Shown here one piece after another: positions 1 through 7,669 of a DNA stretch of 64,000 nt. Positions within the stretch are counted from its first letter, which is position 1; each line of letters opens with the position of its first letter. The notes beneath the pieces are model-generated. The model saw nothing but the letters and a program-made list of their open reading frames with translations, did no database searches and was not told the origin of the DNA. Location of the stretch: assembly GCA_002452405.1 (NCBI GenBank), contig DKFP01000006.1:137560-201559 (forward strand), given 5' to 3'. The stretch is from Deferribacteraceae bacterium UBA6793. Its GTDB lineage: Bacteria > Chrysiogenota > Deferribacteres > Deferribacterales > Geovibrionaceae. The position numbers and the translations under genes are program-made.

Positions 1-135
1 GCACCGCCAAACGTTAGGAACATAATCATGTCGAAACGCCCTTGCACACCCTGCGAAAAAGACGGCATCCACGCCTGCCCCGAAAACCTGTGTATGCGCG
101 AAATCAGCGTTGACGAGGTTTTCAGATCTATTTAA
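1..135 (+). CDS. C-terminal end of a glycosyltransferase family 9 (heptosyltransferase-like) protein, partial
   Basis: The frame is open from the first base of the window to a TAA at 133-135, giving 44 residues. The end carries the spaced cysteines CTPC, AC and LC followed by ISVDEV. ADP-heptose:LPS heptosyltransferases (GT9) commonly finish with such a Cys-containing segment and an IS-x-x-EV motif. The start and catalytic part lie outside the window. Its last 8 bases overlap the end of the convergent rhodanese gene. The family call rests only on this tail, so it is tentative. If right, the enzyme would act in LPS core assembly at the inner membrane. Confidence 0.55.
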   Translation, partial: APPNVRNIIMSKRPCTPCEKDGIHACPENLCMREISVDEVFRSI

Positions 136-565
136 CCTCTATATGGTCTTTATGGTAAATAACGTTTGTGCGTATCCAGTACACATTGCCGCCCGTATAC
201 CCGCATCCGCCGTTTGTCACTGAATCTGTAAAGTTCTGATACGACTCCTGCGCACGGGGTCCGGGACAGATGAGGATCACAATCTTATCCTTAGGTATCA
301 TAGATATGGCTTTTTCACAGCCACCATCTTCATAGAATATATCGGGGTCAAGATACCCTATCGTATCGGTATGTTGTTTGTTATAAAAGTCCATCGGTCT
401 TGCATCGAAAAACACCACGTTATCAACATTCTCTTTTTTAAGAACATCCATAACCCAGTTCTTTGTAACAGAGCCCTCTTTTTCACCCTTTTCCACTTTT
501 TGTACTGTGTCCGCATAAACTGCGAATGACAAAAGAAACAGAAGAAAAATAGTGATATGTTTCAT
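128..565 (-). CDS. Secreted single-domain rhodanese-like protein
   Basis: This 145-residue protein begins with a signal peptide (MKHITIFLLFLLSFAVYA). One rhodanese fold follows: VVFFDARPMDFY is the conserved early strand and Asp-Ala-Arg motif, and ILICPGPRAQES is the active-site loop with the catalytic Cys. Rhodaneses move sulfane sulfur through a cysteine persulfide; this one should work in the periplasm. The chosen ATG at 565 has an AGGTG ribosome-binding site 7 bases upstream. It is convergent with the GT9 fragment. A second, larger rhodanese lies at 6661-7593. The substrate is unknown. Confidence 0.75.
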   Translation of the reverse strand: MKHITIFLLFLLSFAVYADTVQKVEKGEKEGSVTKNWVMDVLKKENVDNVVFFDARPMDFYNKQHTDTIGYLDPDIFYEDGGCEKAISMIPKDKIVILICPGPRAQESYQNFTDSVTNGGCGYTGGNVYWIRTNVIYHKDHIEVK

Positions 566-622
566 AACGGCACCTGCAAATAAATATTTGATTATATTAT
601 AATAAATATACTGTTCAACATT

Positions 623-1186
623 TCAATCAGAAATAAGACGGCTGATTCTGTTTTGAATAAATAGCCATCTTTCTTCAGGCACTGTTTTCGGAACCGTTAT
701 GACATCATACCCCAGTTCTTTATATATTTCTGCGATCCGCTCTCCGAACCTTTCCGCCTGAGCATACGTCATCCTTCGTTCATCATCAGTTACATAAATC
801 TCACCCCAACCTTCAAATAAAAATACACTCAGGTTATATTCATACATTTTTGCTGCATTATAGTAAACCTCAGTATCAAGCCCGAATAATTCAGCATATG
901 CAATCATATCCGGTATACCTCTGTCAAATAAACATATTCGTTTTCGATACTCTTCCGAGCACAGCATATAGTAATTCGTAGCCCTTGAAAGAACCAGTTG
1001 AGTAAAAATATCCGGGCTATCTTCAGGCACGCCTTTTCCGACAATCAATCTTTGCTCGTATAAAATTTTCCTTGCAGGCTCAGGAATACAAATGATATCC
1101 GAATCTTCAAAGAATTTTATCACAGTGGATTTTCCGGCTCCCATGGCACCTGTTAATATAAAAAAATTATCATTGCATAATGACAT
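623..1186 (-). CDS. P-loop NTPase/kinase-like protein (AAA_28 type)
   Basis: The protein has 187 residues with a Walker A motif GAMGAGKST near residues 13-21. A Walker B-like stretch ICLFDRGIPDMIAY follows near residue 85, then an Arg-rich lid region (DDERRMTYAQAERFGERI). This is the layout of the AAA_28/NadR-like small NTPase family, whose members phosphorylate small molecules or remain uncharacterised. The start at 1186 has GGAG 8 bases upstream. It lies downstream, in the same direction, of the toxin-antitoxin pair, separated by about 170 bases with hairpins. Function beyond nucleotide binding cannot be read. Confidence 0.7.
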   Translation of the reverse strand: MSLCNDNFFILTGAMGAGKSTVIKFFEDSDIICIPEPARKILYEQRLIVGKGVPEDSPDIFTQLVLSRATNYYMLCSEEYRKRICLFDRGIPDMIAYAELFGLDTEVYYNAAKMYEYNLSVFLFEGWGEIYVTDDERRMTYAQAERFGERIAEIYKELGYDVITVPKTVPEERWLFIQNRISRLISD

Positions 1187-1236
1187 TAGAATAACTCCTT
1201 CTTATATTACATATTTAATAGGATTTTAAGCAGAAC

Positions 1237-1251
1237 TTGGCTTGCAGCCAA
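1237..1251. other. Hairpin and inverted repeat between NTPase gene and toxin gene
   Basis: TTGGCT and AGCCAA face each other across TGC at 1237-1251. A second inverted pair, CGT-ATTCAT and ATGAAT-AA-ACG, spans 1278-1313. Neither is followed by a clear T-run on the minus strand, so they are not typical terminators. They fill the 169-base gap between the toxin stop and the NTPase start; no small gene is visible there. Confidence 0.4.
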
Positions 1252-1323
1252 CGTGCCGTTTACTTGAGATTGGCAATCGTATTCATTTCATGATAAAACG
1301 TGATGAATAAACGCTGCAACTTT

Positions 1324-1340
1324 CTAATTAAGTTGGAAAC
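1324..1340 (+). repeat. Direct repeat copy 1 flanking the ParD/RelE-type module
   Basis: CTAATTAAGTTGGAAAC here matches CTAATGAAGTTGGAAAC at 1929-1945 in 16 of 17 bases, and both are soon followed by CTAAC. The two copies are in the same orientation and sit just outside the toxin stop and the antitoxin promoter. They may mark the ends of a transferred cassette. Confidence 0.5.
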
Positions 1341-1355
1341 TAAACTAACCGCTTT

Positions 1356-1625
1356 TTATCTTTTAAGTTCTTTATAAAAGTTTTCATGGCTGCCAATTGA
1401 GAGAAGGACAATCTTGGAATCATCAAACTGATAGGCGATTAAAAATAACTGCTTAGTGATTTTGCATTTATAGACAAATATCAATGCCAAATCACCTTTC
1501 TTTTGTTCACCGGCATAAGGGTCTGCATAAATATCCTTTATTGCTTCATCAAGCTCTGACAACTGATTTTTATGCAGCTTCATTTTGTTTCTCGCAAAAG
1601 TAGGAGTCTGAAGCAATTTACGCAT
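1356..1625 (-). CDS. Type II toxin, RelE/ParE superfamily
   Basis: This 89-residue basic protein starts TPTFARNKMKLHKNQLSELDEAI and ends GSHENFYKELKR. That head and tail are typical of RelE/ParE toxins, whose last helix carries the H-x-x-FY-x-x-L signature. Family members cleave ribosome-bound mRNA or poison gyrase; which applies here cannot be told. The start codon at 1625 overlaps the antitoxin stop (TAATG), so translation is coupled. Together with the upstream ParD-like gene it makes a complete antitoxin-first operon. Confidence 0.8.
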   Translation of the reverse strand: MRKLLQTPTFARNKMKLHKNQLSELDEAIKDIYADPYAGEQKKGDLALIFVYKCKITKQLFLIAYQFDDSKIVLLSIGSHENFYKELKR

Positions 1626-1852
1626 TATGCTCCTTCTCCAAACGTATACTCCTCAAGTTCACCTTGCTTTGCCTGCTCGAGTGCAACAAGCAGTTCCTTT
1701 ATCATGCTGAAATTCAAATCGGGATTTTCTTCTGCAATTTTTCCGATTTTTGCCCAATACTCTATCTGACCACCGACAGAACGGTTCTCCACCTTTGATA
1801 AAATCCTCGCAGAATCAACTATTTCGTCAGAAATTCTTATTGCGTGCGCCAT
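1625..1852 (-). CDS. ParD-like antitoxin
   Basis: I use the ATG at 1852 because GAGAGGTG lies 5-6 bases upstream; a longer in-frame start at 1903 would run through the promoter. The 75 residues begin MAHAIRISDEIVDSARILSKVENRSVGGQIEYWAKIG, a ribbon-helix-helix-like DNA-binding head. This matches the ParD-like family that acts against RelE/ParE toxins. The acidic tail would wrap the toxin. Family members bind their own promoter, and palindromic TGCA sites lie just upstream. Confidence 0.75.
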   Translation of the reverse strand: MAHAIRISDEIVDSARILSKVENRSVGGQIEYWAKIGKIAEENPDLNFSMIKELLVALEQAKQGELEEYTFGEGA

Positions 1853-1869
1853 ATTACACCTCTCAAAAC

Positions 1870-1898
1870 ACGATATTGCATATTGCAATGAAATGCAA
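1870..1898 (-). promoter_or_regulatory. Promoter and operator of the ParD-like/RelE-like operon
   Basis: On the minus strand TTGCAT (1898-1893), a 17-base spacer and TATCGT (1875-1870) form a sigma-70-like promoter. The spacer contains the inverted repeat ATTGCA-TAT-TGCAAT at 1875-1889, a good candidate for antitoxin autoregulation. The antitoxin ATG is 18 bases below the -10 box. Confidence 0.5.
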
Positions 1899-1928
1899 CA
1901 CAATTATCATAGCATAATCCGTAACTTA

Positions 1929-1945
1929 CTAATGAAGTTGGAAAC
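1929..1945 (+). repeat. Direct repeat copy 2 flanking the ParD/RelE-type module
   Basis: CTAATGAAGTTGGAAAC is the partner of the copy at 1324-1340 (one mismatch). The pair encloses about 590 bases with the toxin-antitoxin operon and its promoter. Confidence 0.5.
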
Positions 1946-1978
1946 CGGCTAACTCATAAAGCACACAAATCAAGCCAA

Positions 1979-1995
1979 TTATGCAAACTGCATAA
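1979..1995. promoter_or_regulatory. TGCA-type inverted repeat upstream of both toxin-antitoxin operons
   Basis: TTATGCA-AAC-TGCATAA is a perfect 7-3-7 inverted repeat, followed by another TTGCATAA half at 2002-2009. It resembles the TGCA palindrome in the antitoxin promoter at 1875-1889, so the same regulator could bind both. The role is not proven. Confidence 0.4.
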
Positions 1996-2051
1996 CGCAG
2001 ATTGCATAATTTGAATTTTGTCGTCTTTCATTATAAGTACGTAATAAAACA

Positions 2052-2099
2052 TTGCGTCGCTACTATTATAGAGTATAATACAAATATACTCCCTATTTG
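2052..2099 (+). promoter_or_regulatory. Promoter and operator of the Xre/RES operon
   Basis: TTGCGT (2052-2057), a 16-base spacer and a consensus TATAAT (2074-2079) precede the antitoxin gene. An inverted repeat CAAATA/TATTTG (2081-2086 and 2094-2099) covers the predicted transcription start and reaches the ribosome-binding site. It is a likely autoregulation site for the Xre antitoxin. Confidence 0.55.
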
Positions 2100-2108
2100 G
2101 AGGATGAT

Positions 2109-2507
2109 ATGGCAACAGCTAACCTGACACAACAAAATACAGTCTCTGAAGCAGATATGGCAAATGCCGGCTTTAAAGCATTCCTGAATATAACCGAGAA
2201 ATGGGGACTTAACGTCCAGCAACAGAGAATACTTCTGGGAGACGTTCCCGAATCCACCTTTCATAAATGGAAAAAAGAGGGAAACGTTAAACTGGACAAA
2301 GACAAACTTGAGAGAATTTCATATATTCTAGGGATACATAAAAGCCTCAGAATACTGCATCGCAACGATTCCGTGTATAATGTCGTCACACGCAATATTC
2401 AGAATGGTCTGTTCAAAGGGAAATCTCCTCTGGAGATAATGCTTAACGGCAGAGTAATGGATTTATACCATGTCAGACAGTTCTTTGACGGTCAAAGAGG
2501 ATGGTAG
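2109..2507 (+). CDS. Xre/MbcA/ParS-type antitoxin (DUF2384 family)
   Basis: Translation should start at the ATG at 2109, 5 bases after GGAGG; the upstream TTG would start inside that site. The 132 residues contain a helix-turn-helix region (PESTFHKWKKEGNVKLDKDKLERISYILGIHKSL) near residues 50-85. The C-terminal block is SPLEIMLNGRVMDLYHVRQFFDGQRGW, the domain that closes the active site of RES toxins. The RES gene follows with a 7-base overlap, giving the classic antitoxin-toxin pair. The protein probably also represses its own promoter through the adjacent inverted repeat. Confidence 0.85.
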   Translation: MATANLTQQNTVSEADMANAGFKAFLNITEKWGLNVQQQRILLGDVPESTFHKWKKEGNVKLDKDKLERISYILGIHKSLRILHRNDSVYNVVTRNIQNGLFKGKSPLEIMLNGRVMDLYHVRQFFDGQRGW

Positions 2508-3193
2508 AACATTCATTTGTTGAGTTCATCCCGGGGTATAGAATTATACCGTCCTGTTACCCATCAATTTATCTTTTCGAGGATGTTGCAGATCCTGAAG
2601 ATTTTGATGCATTATACGCACTTGAATCTTTAACCAATCCAAGATTATCTGACCTGGGCAATATGGCATTACTGCCAAAAGAAGAGTGGGTGCTTGGCGA
2701 AGGCTCAACCCCAATCATGGCTGCATTTACTCATATCAAACCGGAAGGCGACAGGTTTACAGACGGGACATTCGGTGCCTTCTACGCCGCAGATACGCTT
2801 GAATGTGCCATATATGAAACGGCATACCATAGAGCTAAATATTATGAATCTGTCATGGAACCGCCGTGTGAGATTGAGATGCGTGTCTACACAGTAGAAA
2901 TATCAGGCAACTTCATTGATATAAGAGATATGAATCAATATAAAGACTACTACTCTTTAAAATCATACAGCGAATCTCAGGTATTCGGTCGTTCGCAAAA
3001 AGATGCCGGAGAATACGGCATAGTCTATTCCAGCGTGAGATACATCGGAGGAACAAATGCAGCTGTTTTCAGACCGAGAGGAGTCATAAGCAACTGCAAC
3101 GAATCAAAATACCTTAAATATAAATGGGATGGAAAAAAGATACAAGAGGTATACGAAATATCTGGAGCACGGATAATCAATTACAGAAGCTGA
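2501..3193 (+). CDS. RES-domain toxin (NAD+-degrading)
   Basis: This 230-residue protein shows the three landmarks that name the family: an Arg in GYRI near residue 13, a Glu in ECAIYETAYHR near residue 100, and a Ser in VYSSVR near residue 180. Characterised RES toxins break down NAD+, some by phosphorolysis, and so arrest growth until the Xre partner neutralises them. The gene overlaps the antitoxin by 7 bases. A GC-rich hairpin follows. All three key residues are intact, so it is probably active. Confidence 0.85.
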   Translation: MVEHSFVEFIPGYRIIPSCYPSIYLFEDVADPEDFDALYALESLTNPRLSDLGNMALLPKEEWVLGEGSTPIMAAFTHIKPEGDRFTDGTFGAFYAADTLECAIYETAYHRAKYYESVMEPPCEIEMRVYTVEISGNFIDIRDMNQYKDYYSLKSYSESQVFGRSQKDAGEYGIVYSSVRYIGGTNAAVFRPRGVISNCNESKYLKYKWDGKKIQEVYEISGARIINYRS

Positions 3194-3202
3194 AATAAGG
3201 AC

Positions 3203-3224
3203 GGGGGTGCATCATCACACCCCC
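3203..3224 (+). terminator. Hairpin after the RES toxin gene
   Basis: GGGGGTG (3203-3209) pairs with CACCCCC (3218-3224) across an 8-base loop, starting 9 bases after the toxin stop. There is no U-run, so it may stabilise the mRNA end or be a weak terminator. Confidence 0.45.
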
Positions 3225-3285
3225 AGGACAGTATTTCGTGAACTAGTCACGCTTTCGACGCCGTGTTTAAAAGACTCAGGCGAGG

Positions 3286-3687
3286 TCAAACGACAGTGAA
3301 TCTCCAGAGGAGCTGTCTGATACGCTCGCAAAACCGTCTGTCATAGCCTTTTGCCGACATATTACCCAGACGATTCAGTCTATATCTGATGTAGTCTTTG
3401 AAGCTGCATTTGTTCTCTGCAAGAAACCTCTGCTTCTGGTCGGCAAACATACCTGCCGCCGCCATCATAGGGAGTGTAACTATCTGGAAATAAATAAAAT
3501 CCATCTCTCTGTTCGAAACCGAGTCGTCACTTGCAAGATCAACCAGCATATCCATAGCCTTTTCGGGAAGCGCTTCGGGGAAATCGTAAACCCTGTCTAA
3601 AATTCTTTCTTCGGGCGATGCAACCTGAATGTCGAAACCTTGTTCAGCTTCAAAGTTGTTTATCCCTGTTGATGCAACCTGTGCCAT
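3286..3687 (-). CDS. Hypothetical protein, probable sigma-54 regulon
   Basis: The ORF is open to 3738, but its first codons lie over a sigma-54-like promoter whose transcript would begin near 3711. I therefore start at the ATG at 3687, preceded by GGGGGCAAAAG. The resulting 133 residues are mostly helical, with a Met-rich middle (FQIVTLPMMAAAGMFADQKQRF) and a basic end (RLNRLGNMSAKGYDRRFCERIRQLLWRF). I recognise no family. A flagellar or surface-related role is possible from the promoter type alone. Confidence 0.6.
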   Translation of the reverse strand: MAQVASTGINNFEAEQGFDIQVASPEERILDRVYDFPEALPEKAMDMLVDLASDDSVSNREMDFIYFQIVTLPMMAAAGMFADQKQRFLAENKCSFKDYIRYRLNRLGNMSAKGYDRRFCERIRQLLWRFTVV

Positions 3688-3721
3688 CTTTTGCCCCCGA
3701 TTTTCGTTACGCATAGTACAT

Positions 3722-3737
3722 ATCAAATAGCGTGCCA
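3722..3737 (-). promoter_or_regulatory. Sigma-54-like -24/-12 promoter
   Basis: Read on the minus strand this is TGGCACGCTATTTGAT, compared with the consensus TGGCACG-N4-TTGC[A/T]; only the C of the -12 GC differs. The same 15-mer (TGGCACGCTATTTGA) recurs at 31090-31104 before another minus-strand operon, which supports a shared regulon. Confidence 0.55.
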
Positions 3738-3837
3738 AAAAAACTGATTAAAAAACGTGCAAAAAATGGAGATAATTACCCACTTCCGGCACAATAAGGA
3801 AAAAACTGCCGGAAAATTTTTCTTTTGACATTTGTGA

Positions 3838-4066
3838 ACCGTTGGGGGTATAAACTTTAACACACACAGAACGGGAAACGGAAGACGGTGAAAATCCGTC
3901 GCGGACGCGCCGCTGTAACCGGCATTTTTTCCTGTTTTGCCCACTGATTTTTCGGGAAGGGCAAAACGATACAGGAGCCGGAAGCCAGAAGACGACCCGG
4001 AACTGTAAGGAGCCGGACTGTCTCGCGTTACAGACAGAAGCGCAGAAAACCTAATACCGTTTTCTT
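3838..4066 (+). ncRNA. Cobalamin (B12) riboswitch in the metE leader
   Basis: The conserved landmarks are in order: ACGGTGAAAATCCGTCGCGG (about 3890), GCCGCTGTAACCGG (about 3911), CCCACTG (about 3939), GGGAAGG, and the B12-box-like AGCCGGAAGCCAGAAGACG (about 3976). Two hairpins follow, CTGTCT/AGACAG (4018-4037) and AGAAAAC/GTTTTCT (4044-4065), possible parts of the expression platform. Established logic: with B12 present the cell uses MetH, and the riboswitch shuts off the B12-independent MetE just downstream. Confidence 0.93.
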
Positions 4067-4132
4067 TCGCTCTTCATATGCGGCACAATTTGTCCTGCTC
4101 TTTTTCAAAATATTTTGAAAGGAGCGTTTCAA

Positions 4133-6352
4133 ATGCAGACTCACATCCTTGGTTTCCCATCCATCGGTTCCCACAGGGAGCTCAAATTCGCCCTCGAAGA
4201 TTTCTGGGCAGGCAAAACAACACTATCCGAACTTGAAAGCACAGCAGAAACTCTGAAACAGGAATCATTCCGTATCCAGAGCGATGCAGGACTTTCCTAT
4301 GTCACTGCCGGGGACTTCTCGCTGTATGACAGGATGCTGGACACTATGCTCATGCTTGGTCTGGTACCCCGCAGATACACCTGCTACGGCATGACAAAAA
4401 TCGAAACGTATTTCGCCATGGCGCGTGGCGACGCTCTGCGCAACCTTGCGGCTCTCCCAATGAAAAAATGGTTCAACACCAATTATCATTATATAGTCCC
4501 TGAACCTGACATAACTTTCCGCCAGGAGCCTGATTTTTCGAAACTCAACAAAGACGTATCCCTCGCTCTTGAGCACGGATATACCACAAAAGCCGTCATC
4601 ATCGGTCCCGCTACGTTCCTTGCGCTTTCAAACCCGGTGTGGATAAAGAACCGATGGGAACTTATGGGCGAACTTGCTGAGATATATGCAGCCGCCATAA
4701 GGCAGCTTCCTGCGGAATGTAAGTTTATACAGATTGACGAGCCGATACTATGCACAGAGCTTGAAAAAGAAGCGTGGCTCTCGTTCATTCCAACCCACAG
4801 AAAGATAAAGGATACGGCACAGGACAAAAAACTGATGCTGACAACATACTTCGGCGACCCCCTCTTAAATATGACACCGATATATGAATCAGGGTATGAT
4901 GTGATCCATCTGGATATGACGTGCTTAAAGCACGATATGAAAGATTACCTCAGCGAGCTGCCCTCTCATATGTCGGTGTCCGCCGGAGTTGTGGATGGTC
5001 GTAATATCTGGAAAACCGACACCGGACGGGCGAAAAGCACGCTGGACATGCTGGAAAAAAGGCTGGGGGGCAACAGGGTTATGTGCGCATCATCCTGTTC
5101 ACTTCTGCACTGCCCTGTTGACATAAGAAACGAGAACGGGCTGGAAGGAAAACTGAAAAACCGTATGGCGTTCGCCGTACAAAAGTGCTGCGAAACCGCA
5201 TCTCTGCCGTCTCATATGGCAGGAACACCAGATACTTCCAGGCTGCACACAACCCGCAAAACAGAGATAACATCCGATAGAAGCCCATATTCCATCCGCC
5301 GTAAAATCCAGGAGGAAACCCTATGTCTGCCGCCACTGCCCACAACAACCATAGGCTCATTCCCGCAGACACAGCATATCAGGGGTCTGCGCAGCCGTTT
5401 CAAGAGCGGCGAAATTTCTGGTGAAACATATGAAAGCGGAATAAAAAAAGAAATATACGACAACATTCAACGCCAGATAAAGCTGGGTCTGGACGTTCTT
5501 GTCCACGGCGAACCGGAACGTAATGACATGGCAGAATATTTCGGCGAAAATCTGGAAGGTTTCTGTTTCCTTGAAAACGGCTGGGTGCAGAGTTACGGCA
5601 GCAGATGCGTAAAACCGCCTGTGATTTACGGCGATGTCAAACGCAACAGCCCCATAACCCTGAAATGGATAAAATATGCAGCATCCCTGACCGACAAGCC
5701 TGTCAAAGGGATACTCACCGGTCCGGTGACAATCGCAAAATGGAGCTTCATGCGCGAGGACATCCCACAGGAGGCTGTGTGGGAACAGATTGCCCTTGCA
5801 CTGCGTGCCGAAGCTCTGGAGCTTGAACAGGCAGGTATACAGATAATACAGATAGACGAGCCCGCGTTTGTTGAGGCCATGCCGCTGGACAAAAATATGC
5901 AGGAGCAGTATTTCGACGATGCGGTGCGCTGTTTTAAACTGGTGACATCTGCACTCAATGACAGCACACAGGTTCACACCCATATGTGCTACAGCGAGTT
6001 CGAAAGGATAATGCCTCACATAAAAAGGCTGGATGCGGACGTTATCAGCATCGAAGCCGGCAGAAGCGGCATGGGCGTTCTTGACAGTTTCAGGCGCAGC
6101 GGCTATGAAAGCGACATAGGTGCAGGACTGTACGACATCCACAGCAGCCGTATCCCCACAGCAACAGAGCTTTCAGGAAGGATAGACAGGATACTGAAAT
6201 ATATTCCGGCGGAACAGGTCTGGATTAATCCGGACTGCGGACTGAAGACAAGGGGCTGGGGTGAAACGCTGTCTGCATTGCAGAACATGGTGACAGCAGC
6301 GGTACTCATGCGTGGTCGGCTTAATAAAAAGGATGAAAAAGCCATAGGATAA
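4133..6352 (+). CDS. metE: Cobalamin-independent methionine synthase
   Basis: MetE transfers a methyl group from 5-methyltetrahydropteroyltri-glutamate to homocysteine, the last step of methionine synthesis in the cytoplasm. I start at the ATG at 4133, which has AAAGGAG upstream; the TTG at 4115 would lie before that site. The 739 residues are the normal family length. The C-terminal catalytic half begins near LPTTTIGSFPQT and shows the zinc-binding HTHMCY (His and Cys) and NPDCGLKTR (Cys) motifs plus the DEP substrate motif (QIDEPAF). It stands alone behind a B12 riboswitch and ends in a strong terminator. Confidence 0.96.
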   Translation: MQTHILGFPSIGSHRELKFALEDFWAGKTTLSELESTAETLKQESFRIQSDAGLSYVTAGDFSLYDRMLDTMLMLGLVPRRYTCYGMTKIETYFAMARGDALRNLAALPMKKWFNTNYHYIVPEPDITFRQEPDFSKLNKDVSLALEHGYTTKAVIIGPATFLALSNPVWIKNRWELMGELAEIYAAAIRQLPAECKFIQIDEPILCTELEKEAWLSFIPTHRKIKDTAQDKKLMLTTYFGDPLLNMTPIYESGYDVIHLDMTCLKHDMKDYLSELPSHMSVSAGVVDGRNIWKTDTGRAKSTLDMLEKRLGGNRVMCASSCSLLHCPVDIRNENGLEGKLKNRMAFAVQKCCETASLPSHMAGTPDTSRLHTTRKTEITSDRSPYSIRRKIQEETLCLPPLPTTTIGSFPQTQHIRGLRSRFKSGEISGETYESGIKKEIYDNIQRQIKLGLDVLVHGEPERNDMAEYFGENLEGFCFLENGWVQSYGSRCVKPPVIYGDVKRNSPITLKWIKYAASLTDKPVKGILTGPVTIAKWSFMREDIPQEAVWEQIALALRAEALELEQAGIQIIQIDEPAFVEAMPLDKNMQEQYFDDAVRCFKLVTSALNDSTQVHTHMCYSEFERIMPHIKRLDADVISIEAGRSGMGVLDSFRRSGYESDIGAGLYDIHSSRIPTATELSGRIDRILKYIPAEQVWINPDCGLKTRGWGETLSALQNMVTAAVLMRGRLNKKDEKAIG

Positions 6353-6362
6353 ATCTAAGTTT

Positions 6363-6390
6363 GACTGCCGCACCATCAGATGCGGCAGTC
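6363..6390 (+). terminator. Rho-independent-type terminator of metE
   Basis: GACTGCCGCA (6363-6372) and TGCGGCAGTC (6381-6390) form a perfect 10-bp stem with an 8-base loop, followed by TCTCATTT. It lies 10 bases after the metE stop and may also serve the convergent gene ending at 6397. Confidence 0.8.
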
Positions 6391-6396
6391 TCTCAT

Positions 6397-6645
6397 TTAA
6401 AATTTTGCGGTCAGTTTGTGCTTATGAAAACAACAGCCCAGGTGTTTTCCATGCATAAGCATAATCATCGGACTGAACATCAGATTAAAGAACAAAAAGA
6501 TGCCCAACGCCTGCATGAGCGACACATTAGCAAATGCAAAAACATCAAACATCACAGTGTTCCATATGTGCATGATAAGCAAACCTGTTACAGCAAGTGC
6601 GGAAATCATCATTGAGACAATTTTTAAATGTTTTATTACAGTCAT
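6397..6645 (-). CDS. Small membrane protein of unknown function
   Basis: Its 82 residues hold two hydrophobic segments (about residues 10-32 and 40-63). The tail is HGKHLGCCFHKHKLTAKF, rich in His and Cys, so metal binding is possible. The start at 6645 has an AAAGGAGAA ribosome-binding site upstream. It follows the double-rhodanese gene by 15 bases on the same strand, so it is probably cotranscribed and under the same TetR control. No family is recognised. Confidence 0.6.
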   Translation of the reverse strand: MTVIKHLKIVSMMISALAVTGLLIMHIWNTVMFDVFAFANVSLMQALGIFLFFNLMFSPMIMLMHGKHLGCCFHKHKLTAKF

Positions 6646-6660
6646 CTTATTCTCCTTTTG

Positions 6661-7593
6661 CTACTGTTTTTCGATTTCGTAATTCATACCTTTTGTAACG
6701 AGTGGAATCACCTTCCCAGTCATGGAAATATTCCATCCGGCGGCACCCCACTGAAGACTGTATGCGTCATAACCAAGCTGATTAAGTAGCATCGCACCCT
6801 GACTTGAGTAGTGTCCTAAATAGCAAGTCACGATTATCTTTTTGTTTTTCGGCAGATTGAGAAGCCGCTCATCGCCTTTTAAAAAATCAGGACCGGGTAT
6901 GTTTATGGTTCCGGGAATGTGACCCTTGGCATAGTCCTCTTTTGACTGCATACTGATGAGAACAGCGTCCCCCATAAACGGCAGATCGTACGGAGTAATG
7001 TCAAATACATTATTCTTCTTCGCATATGTTTCAGTTGCTTTTATGACCAGATCATCATTTTTAAGCCCGGAATATGTCGGTTTGTTTAAAGAAGGAGTAA
7101 ATATTTCATTTTTTACGCTCACCTCACCGTTTAAATTTCCGGAATACGCCCCTTTTCCCGCATATAGCCTGTTATAAGCATTCATCCCCAGAAGCATTAT
7201 GGAAGAATCATACCCTAGCTGACGCAGGACAAGGTTGACTTTACAGGCCTCCTGCCCGTTTGAAGATACCAGTATCATTTTTTTCTTCTTTGGCAGTTTT
7301 TTAAGTGATTCTTTGACATTCTTCAAATCAAAGTCGATCCGCACGGCGCCCGGTACATGCCCTGCGGCGTACTCAATTTCCGTTTGCAGACTGACTATCG
7401 CATAGTCTTTGTCTTTCTTCTGAACAATTTCATGAACCTGCATAGCTGTAAACACCGCAGACTCGCTGTTCATGGCATCCGCAGTAATCTTCAGCATACG
7501 GATTTCATCACTTTTTCTCTCTTCTGCAAATCCATGGGTGCAAAAAAGAAACAGCACAGCAAAGGTCAGGAGCATTGTTTTCACAGTTTTCAT
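6661..7593 (-). CDS. Secreted protein with two rhodanese domains
   Basis: I place the start at the ATG at 7593, behind AAAGGAGAAGAAA. The 310 residues begin with a signal peptide (MKTVKTMLLTFAVLFLFCTHGFA). Domain 1 (about residues 50-140) has a serine where the catalytic Cys is expected (ILVSSNGQEA), so it is probably inactive. Domain 2 (about 190-295) keeps the Cys (IIVTCYLGHYSS). Tandem rhodaneses commonly pair one dead and one live domain. The protein should handle sulfane sulfur in the periplasm. It is divergent from a TetR regulator with a large palindrome between them. Confidence 0.8.
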   Translation of the reverse strand: MKTVKTMLLTFAVLFLFCTHGFAEERKSDEIRMLKITADAMNSESAVFTAMQVHEIVQKKDKDYAIVSLQTEIEYAAGHVPGAVRIDFDLKNVKESLKKLPKKKKMILVSSNGQEACKVNLVLRQLGYDSSIMLLGMNAYNRLYAGKGAYSGNLNGEVSVKNEIFTPSLNKPTYSGLKNDDLVIKATETYAKKNNVFDITPYDLPFMGDAVLISMQSKEDYAKGHIPGTINIPGPDFLKGDERLLNLPKNKKIIVTCYLGHYSSQGAMLLNQLGYDAYSLQWGAAGWNISMTGKVIPLVTKGMNYEIEKQ

Positions 7594-7641
7594 TTTCTTC
7601 TCCTTTAAGCAATATTCTGAACGCAATCATAAATGAATTTA

Positions 7642-7669
7642 TTTATTTATGAATTCATTCATAAATAAA
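7642..7669. promoter_or_regulatory. Probable TetR-family operator between rhodanese and regulator genes
   Basis: TTTATTTATGAA and TTCATAAATAAA form a perfect inverted repeat with 12-bp arms and a TTCA spacer. A further TCATAAAT half at 7627-7634 makes a second, overlapping inverted pair with ATTTATGA at 7645-7652. The site lies 49 bases upstream of the rhodanese start and 95 bases before the TetR start. This is the usual place for a TetR protein to repress a divergent target and itself. Confidence 0.7.

Noticed and set aside
1187..1355. Possible integron attC site near the toxin-antitoxin module
   Set aside because: Hairpins are present, but the paired RYYYAAC / GTTRRRY core sites and the usual length are not. 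No integrase or further cassettes are visible.
5357..6142. Long open frame antisense to metE
   Set aside because: It is a shadow of the strongly supported metE gene, with no ribosome-binding site or family features. The same holds for the other antisense frames inside bioF, bioA, the TPR gene and the tail genes.
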